NCBI GenBank assembly: GCA_029582165.1
Contig: CM055893.1
Span: forward strand, 22,543,179 to 22,607,178
Source: Portulaca oleracea
Taxonomy: Eukaryota; Streptophyta; Magnoliopsida; Caryophyllales; Portulacaceae
Direction: 5' to 3'
DNA: 64,000 bases
Positions 57,881 through 64,000 of this stretch are shown piece by piece. The stretch's first letter is position 1. Each line of letters opens with the position of its first letter. Below the pieces are notes generated by a model. The model made no database searches. It worked only from the letters and a program-made list of their open reading frames with translations, and had not been told where the DNA came from. Both the position numbers and the translations under genes were made by a program.

Positions 57881-58003
57881 TTTTGGCAGCAAGTCACCAA
57901 CGCAGCTTTAACATTGTCCATTACATCATCTAAGTTCTCCAATATCCAAGAAATATGACGCAATTTTCTAGCATCTAAGATTTAGGTTACTGTCTGCAAG
58001 AAT

Positions 58004-58228
58004 TTAATTCAACTCAGGTAGAGTTTGTCCATGTTTTCTAGCATCCAAGAAAAATGCAAGGTAGTTTCTACTAACCTGATTCTGACCAGTACGTATAGCA
58101 GACTCAGCAGCATGCAAGACATCACTTGTAACTGTCCCGCTACGCATGGAGTTTATTAAAACTAAAACGAAGTCCTCCAGAACTTTAACACGGTTGTTCC
58201 CTGCATTATCGGCAACGTTACTCGATGT
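58004..58228 (-). pseudogene. Exon-like fragment of an unrecognised gene
   Basis: The minus strand is open for 74 codons from 58228, preceded by TTAG (possible splice acceptor), to a TAA at 58004-58006. It reads NVADNAGNNRVKVLEDFVLV, then INSMRSGTVTSDVLHAAESA, then IRTGQNQ and NYLAFFLDARKHG. The composition is protein-like and richer in GC than the surroundings. A GTTAGT after IRTGQNQ could be a donor, so the frame may end there. Below it, 57900-58000 repeats part of the phrase TTTCTAGCATC(T/C)AAGA. I recognise no family. It could be a real exon of a gene mostly outside the window or a captured fragment. Confidence 0.35.
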
Positions 58229-60180
58229 CTAACCTCTTTTCCTACGAATACCATTTACCCCAAATACATCACTTAGATAAACTAGTGGGATGTGAATATA
58301 TATATACCATAAAATGAGTACTTGTGCCAACTATGTATCCATGCCCACCCTTATTATGTGTCAGGTAAAAATCTCCAAATGTGTTGGCTCTTTCCCTTTT
58401 TCTAAGGATACCATTATTCTTTTTTTTCCCCTTCTTTTTTTGTTTTCCCCTCGTAAAGAAAAATTTAATTTATCATATGAATGGTCTTAAAAGGCAGCCA
58501 ATTTTACCCTCATTCTCTTTATGATCCTCGTTTGAACAATCTGTCACATCTTTTGATATCACAAAGCCTCTTATGGAACAAAGCGAGTATCCATCTAAAA
58601 ATGTGACTTAAACCTTATTGAGCAAAACATGCAATATGACATAATCAAGCAAAAATGGCAAAAAAAAGTGACAATTTGAAGCCTAATTCAAATTGGGACC
58701 TAAGCAAGAAGGGGAACGAGAACGACATAGAAAATGGTGAAAACAACCTTGGGTCAATAATACCATGCCCAAATCATGATATAAGAGAGATGAGGAAGAA
58801 TGACAAGAATACAAATGTGTACCTCTTTTCCAGTGTTTTCCATGGTTGTTTTCTGGCAACGTTTTACTCAAGCAACAAACTACAATGGTCGCCTACACCT
58901 ATGCAGTGGCTACTGTTCTTGATGGGAAGGTTATCAAATCCGAGATGCCCGGAGTAATTCAACTAAACTCTTGTTCAGGATCAATGTTTCCAAGAAAAAC
59001 TGGCAGTTAGATGCAAGCATTAGGCAGTTGAATTATGTAGATATGTACGCTTATAATCACCTAAACACAATAAATTGTGGGAGACTCCTTGGATAAATAT
59101 ACATTTGATGCAGTTACACTTGTTATAAACTAAGTACTTGTCCAATGAAAGAAAAAGGAAGCAAAATGCAAACAGATGAGATGATTCTAAAAGGCTATGG
59201 TGTGCTCGAACTAGCCATAAATATGTCGCGCCAGGTCGGATAGTGTGGTTTTTGGCTGGGCCCAAGTGGGATGGGTTAAGTGGGCCTTAAATGGGCTGGG
59301 TCGGACCTGTATCTATCCTGACATGATTTCTAATTAATCCTAAGAACAAACCATACAATCACCCTTAAGTCCTACTCTAATTGGGTTCATCAATACCACA
59401 CTTAAGATCACAACCCAAGTTTAAACTGCTAATGCATTAATATCAAATTTGGTAGATGTGAAGAACACTTACTATCACAATAACCGAAATTTAAACAACA
59501 AGTATATGTATACAAATCAAATTGAGGTGCATTTGCAGAGCACTTAAGATCACAAATACCCAAATTTAACTAGCAAATATATAGTACAAATTAAACAGAG
59601 CTACAAATTAAACAAAGGTGCTGATTTTTCTTCCAACTACTAGCTACTGCTTAGTTTCTTTAGTCTATTGTCCTCAAAATATATCAATTTGCAGTGTATT
59701 TATTTAGAGTCATGGATCAACTATTTAATATACAATGCTAGACCTCATGGTTTTGCTCATGATTGATTTCGATTTCCACTCATGTTTGATCTGCCTTCAA
59801 GTTCTTAGGGTGTTTCAGCGATTTAAAGGAACTATGTACGAATGAATGTAGAAAAAAGGAAGTTGTGAATACGCTACCAACAGAAAACGATTAACATAGC
59901 AAATATTTAATTCAACTGTCTTGTAATGGCCAAAACACAGGCACTATATGATGTATGCAAGGTCGCTAAGATCAGAGTAATGACCTCACAGTACACCACA
60001 TTAACACACAACACACAGATTTTGGCCTCACAACAGAGAATCAAGCACAAACACACCCAAAAACAGACCTCACACAGAAAATCAACTACAACCTCCTCTA
60101 AAACAGAGCACGAACACCAATGAACAAATGTATGAAATGGATGATGATGAAATGATGATCGGATGAACAAACTTACAATC
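58229..60180. other. Intergenic DNA, no firm feature
   Basis: The 58655-58957 frame (100 residues, Asn/Lys-rich start) has no family resemblance. 59215-59310 has GGGCC/GGGCTGGG-rich sequence of the kind common in retroelement LTRs. No repeats or borders can be fixed. Confidence 0.4.
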
Positions 60181-61000
60181 AAACAGTAAATAGAGATAGG
60201 CTTGAGGCTCGAGCTGATACAGGCACACCACAGCTAGAACTCCTAGGGCAGTGGACTCGATGACCTCAATGGATACAGGCACACCACCATCGAAGCTACC
60301 AAGCTCTACACCCACCACAAGGATTGCCAAATCCTTGATAGTGTAGTAGAATTAACCAAGGATGAAAGTTTAACATCACTCACAAACAAGAGGCTCAACA
60401 AGGCACTCAAAATGCTATTGATTTCACTGATAGAAGATGACCTCAAGCTATCGATTACAAAGTATATAAAGCTAGGGTTGAGCTAAATGATTAAGGGTTT
60501 CCCTTTGCTCAAGAAACTTTCCTAATCCGGCATTAAGCTACTTAACTAACTTAGTAAGCTAATTAAGGCTCATTACAAACTGGGTTACATCAAAATAAAA
60601 GGAAATATAAAGCTAGGGTTGAGCTAAAAAGCGCTTATTAATACAAAATGGTTAAATCACCTCACAAGCTGGAAATGACCTCAACAGCTTGGAAATGAAG
60701 TCTTCATGGAGGACCTCAATGCAGGATCACCTCACAGAACTGGAATATCCTCAATAGTCCAGAAGTGATGTCTTCAAAGAGGACCTCAGAACTGGCAAAT
60801 ATCTTCACTGAGCTGGAAAGTCCTCAACAACTCTAAAGTGAAGTCTTCAAAGCACTGGTGAGGACCTCAATCCAAAGAGATGGAATTGAGAAATAACTTC
60901 ACTGTATGGCTGCTACTGCTAATGTTGATGTTGTTGTTGCTGGATGACCTCATGACCTGCTGGACCATCATGAAACACTCCTGGATGTCAGTGTTTGATG
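60180..61000 (-). repeat. Gypsy LTR-like sequence (minus), left member of an inverted pair
   Basis: Read on the minus strand, 60560-60185 matches 63580-63900 read on the plus strand (GAGTGCCTTGTTGAGCCTCT, AAGGATTTGGCAATCCTT, GGTGTGCCTGTATC twice). It lies downstream of the minus-strand integrase, so it sits where the 3' LTR should be. A TATA-like TTTATATACT (60461-60470) is present. GAGGTCCT/GAGGTCAT words recur every few tens of bases at 60650-61000. The borders are unresolved. Confidence 0.55.
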
Positions 61001-61049
61001 CTGAAGATGGTGAGGTCATTGCTGGTCCTGATGCTGGCTCTTGATCACT

Positions 61050-62645
61050 TGGTTCTGGACTTTGAACATTTGATGGAGGACCTCTATCATCCTCCCTAGG
61101 TTAAGGAAAGTTTGTCCTCAAACTTGGAAGGTCTTGATGCTCTGGAAAGTAAGGCCTCAAATCTGCAACATTGAATGTAGCACTGCCTCCATAGTCTTGA
61201 GAAAGGTCTAACTTGTAAGCATTGTCTCCAATCCTCTCTAGGACTTCAAAAGGACCATCTGCTCATGGAGTTAACTTTCCCTACCTCTTGCTTGGAAATC
61301 TATCCTTCATTAGATGAATATACACTAAATCTCCTGGCTTGAAAATCACCTTCCTCCTATGCTTGTTTGCTGATGTAGAAACTTGCTCAGAATACTTGAT
61401 GATCTTCTCCCTGACTTGCTGATGAAGCATCTTGATCTCCTCTGCATGTTTACCTGTTTCATAAATAAACCTCACAGAATTCATTAGTGGTGATAAATCC
61501 AATGGAGTTATAGGATTTCTACCATAGACAACCTGGAATGGGGAAAGGCCAGTTGCCTTAGATGGTGCTCTATTGAAAGCAAATTCAGCATGAGACAAAA
61601 GGGTATCCCATCCTGTTTTGTTTGTGGATATCAGTGACCTCAATAGTGTTCCAAGTGTCCTGTTTGTGACCTTTGTTTGCCCATCTGTTTGAGGATGACA
61701 AGCTGTGCTATACTTTAGTTGAGTGCCCAAGTTCTTCCAAAGAGTAACCCAAAAATGACTTAGGAACTTGACATCCTTATCTGAAACCATGCTCCTGGGA
61801 ACTCCATGGAGTCTCACTACCTCCTGGAAATACAATTCAACCACCCTCACAGCATCATAGGTGGTATGGCATGCAATAAAGTGAGCCATTTTACTGAATC
61901 TATCAACAACTACCATGATTGAATCTTTCCCTCTTTGAGTTCCTGGTAGACCAACAATGAAGTCTAGGCTGATGTACTCCCAAGGACTGTTTGGTATTGG
62001 CAAAGGTGTATATAACCCTTGAGGTAAGCTATGACTCTTGGCTAATTAACAAGTTGCACACCTCCTGACCCAATGCTCCACATCTCTCCTCATTTTAGGC
62101 CAACAATAGTGTTCCTTCAACATAAGAAGGGTCTTCTCAATGCCAAAATGTCCTGCTAAGCAACCTCCACAAACTTCAGAGATCAACAACTCTCTAAAAC
62201 TGCTCCTTGGAATACATAACCTTGCTCCTTTGAAGAGAAATCCCTGGTCTATGTGATACAGACTTTGAGGATGTCCTTTACACTTCTGGTACAACTCTCC
62301 AAAATCTACATCATTCTCATACAAAGCTTTCAACTGTTCAAAACCAAGCACTCTTGCATCCAAAACTTGCAACAACAAATACCTCCTAGAAAATGCATCA
62401 GATCCTTTGTTAAGCTTCCCAGATTTATGATGGATCACAAAATGAAATTGTTGCATGAACTCCACCCAAGTAGCATGTCTAGTGTTGAGTGTGTGCTAGC
62501 CATGAATGAATTTGAGGGCCTCATGATCACTATGCAGAATAAATTCATCTCAATTAAGATAATGCCTCCAATGTTGTAAAGCTCTAATGATAGCATAGAA
62601 CTCCTTATCATATGTATTGTATTTCCTCTTGGTGATGGAGATCAG
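61050..62645 (-). pseudogene. pol: Ty3-gypsy pol fragment: RNase H end, integrase zinc finger, core and C-terminal domain
   Basis: The frame is readable from about 62645 to 61050 with several stop codons. RNase H remnants: YDKEFYAIIRALQHWRHYL near 62600-62545 and NKGSDAFSRR. Then comes the integrase HHCC region (AGHFGIEKTLLMLKEHYCWP...CATC) in 62046-62465, a TAA at 62043-62048, and the integrase core in 61281-62003 (ISLDFIVGLP, VSDKDVKF, HPQTDGQTKVTNR). The C-terminal part has DGPFEVLERIGDNAYKLDL (GPY/F-type) after further stops. The catalytic Glu of the D,D-35-E triad reads Lys (codon AAG, 61671-61673). The upstream RT is missing. This resembles chromovirus-like gypsy elements. Confidence 0.85.
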
Positions 62646-64000
62646 CCCTCACAACATCATTTGGTGTCAGCATGCTTTGAGGCCATCCATGAATCCATGA
62701 AGGTCCTTGACTATATCAAAGGTCATCTTCCTGATGTGAGGCCATCTCTATTGTCTCAATACTTCATAATTGAGGCCTCACACACATTTGGTCCTTTGAA
62801 GGTCATTCATAATGTCCAAGCTTACATGGTCGGAAGGTTATTTGGGTTTATCAAAGCTATTTCAATCTGGACATGAATTGAGGACGTTTATTTGGACATT
62901 AAGGACGTTTATCTTGAGCTGATTGTTCTTTTCAACTTGGGTTGTGATTCTCTACTCTTTAGATGTCAAGGAAGTGTATTATTGAGCTTTCCTATGGTTG
63001 ATCCATTTGGAGGTCGTTTGCATTCTGCACAACTATTGCAAACTGGGTACATGCATGAGGACCTCATTCAGGATCAACTTGTCTTTTTGTGTTTCAGCAA
63101 GGTCCTTTTGGTCTTTTCACTTGGGTTGCGCCATCTTCTGCTTATTGGAGGTCATTAATCTTCTATGCTATCTGAATATGCGCATGAGGATCTCCATCTT
63201 GAGTCTGCTGAGAATTTGGACGTCCAAGGACGTTCCCTACTGGAGGAAGACTATTTGCACCTTTTTTACTTCACTTCCTGCGTTGTTGAGGTCTTTCCAG
63301 TTCAGTGAGGTGTTTGTCATTAAGGTCCTCTATGAATACGTCACTTTCGAGCTGTTGAGGTCCTTTCAGCTCGTAAGGTGATTATCCAGCCTTGCGCACG
63401 TGAGGAATGCTGCTCCAACAAGAAAGCGCCATGTGTGATGTTTCTAGAGCCTTCCAATTGTTCTAGAAGCTTCATGAAGATGCCATGTGTGAGGCTTTTA
63501 TTAGCCCTCATTATTATTGTTCTAGAAGCTTCCTAAGTTAGTTACATATTATCTTATTATGATGTAATTAACTAATTAAGCAAGATTAGGATGTTTTCTT
63601 TTTGCTCAAGAAACTCCTAATTAGATATTTCAGCTGGGTTATATATACCCACTGTGATGTCATTGTAAAAAACAACTTGATGATATGAAATATGACATTT
63701 GAGTGCCTTATTGAGCCTCTTGTTTGTAAGTGACGTTAAACTCTCAAATTTGGTTAATTCTAATACAGTATCAAGGATTTGGCAATCCTTGTGGTGGGTG
63801 TAGAGCTTGGTGACTTCAATGGTGGTGTGCCTGTATTCGTTGAGGTAATCGAGTCCATTTCCCTTGTGTTCTAGCTGTGGTGTGCCTGTATCAGCTTGAG
63901 CTCAAGTCTATCTTTCTTTTTTTTGTTTTTCCCATCCCTTATTATCCATTTCAATCCATTTGATGTTATTTGGTGCGTGGTGAACCGGGCTCTATCTTGG
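62646..64000 (+). repeat. Gypsy LTR-like sequence (plus), right member of an inverted pair
   Basis: 63580-63900 is the reverse complement of the left member. Upstream, at 62660-63370, words like GAGGTCCT, GAGGTCAT, GAGGCC and GAGGACGT recur about 25 times. A TATA-like TTATATATACC lies at 63640-63650. AAGGATTTGGCAATCCTT (63773-63790) is a palindrome. The plus frames at 62661-63381 are not supported as genes. It continues beyond the window. Confidence 0.55.
63640..63650 (+). promoter_or_regulatory. TATA-like motif of the right LTR
   Basis: GGGTTATATATACCCACTG is a candidate TATA box in the LTR-like sequence. The corresponding minus-strand site in the left member is at 60461-60470. Confidence 0.45.

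Noticed and set aside
62661..63381. Several plus-strand frames of 71-127 residues
   Set aside because: They fall in LTR-like DNA with a repeated GAGGTC word and show no recognised domain.

Overview
This window is plant nuclear DNA, most likely from a eudicot with a repeat-rich genome. I cannot name the species. Nearly everything recognisable is a transposable element, mostly broken, nested or inverted: Ty3-gypsy elements of Tat/Ogre type and Athila type, Ty1-copia elements, a Cassandra-type miniature element carrying 5S rRNA sequence, MITEs, CACTA ends and a Helitron end. I see no intact host gene, no tRNA or functional rRNA gene, no CRISPR array and no bacterial-style operon. Two short stretches (49718-49820 and 58004-58228) look like exons or exon remnants of host genes I do not recognise.

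Layout. 1-13335 is a minus-strand Tat/Ogre-like element. Its 3' LTR is cut by the window start, its interior is about 10 kb of non-coding, repeat-filled DNA, and its 5' LTR is 11309-13335, with a tRNA-Arg-type primer-binding site and a polypurine tract. 13336-15426 is an older retroelement remnant. 15427-18700 is the 5' part of a second Tat/Ogre-like element on the plus strand (LTR, PBS, leader, broken gag), so the two elements diverge head to head. 18701-20176 resembles an Athila-type LTR. 20177-20255 is an orphan piece of the first family's LTR end. 20271-30750 is a minus-strand Athila-like 3' half (LTR, PPT, ATHILA ORF-1 pseudogene). It is interrupted by a small gag-only element with inverted LTR arms (about 22660-26200) and by a Cassandra-type element (29583-30470). 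A TTA-rich tract (30755-31190) follows, then two gypsy-type LTRs facing each other (31200-36430). An Athila-type LTR (36437-40288) holds a young non-autonomous copia element with perfect GATTG target-site duplications.

40290-53750 is AT-rich and less crowded. It holds a SINE-like fragment, two CACTA-type ends, a Helitron 3' end, a Mutator-like MITE, a copia element (43989-47856, duplication AATAC) that has lost its integrase, and two copies of one foldback MITE family. 53754-57766 is a second Athila-like 3' end with its own ATHILA ORF-1 fragment, stopped at a TAA microsatellite. 57880-60180 has one exon-like stretch. 60180-64000 is a decayed gypsy pol fragment (RNase H and integrase) flanked by LTRs in opposite orientation.

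No cellular pathway links these genes. The retroelement pieces follow standard element biology: LTR promoter, tRNA primer site, gag, protease, integrase, RT/RNase H, polypurine tract. The most unusual observations are the recurrence of inverted LTR pairs at four separate loci, a hairpin repeat family with compensatory-looking changes (1688-2453), and a Cassandra-type unit whose third LTR is inverted. I did not find a convincing undescribed cellular system.
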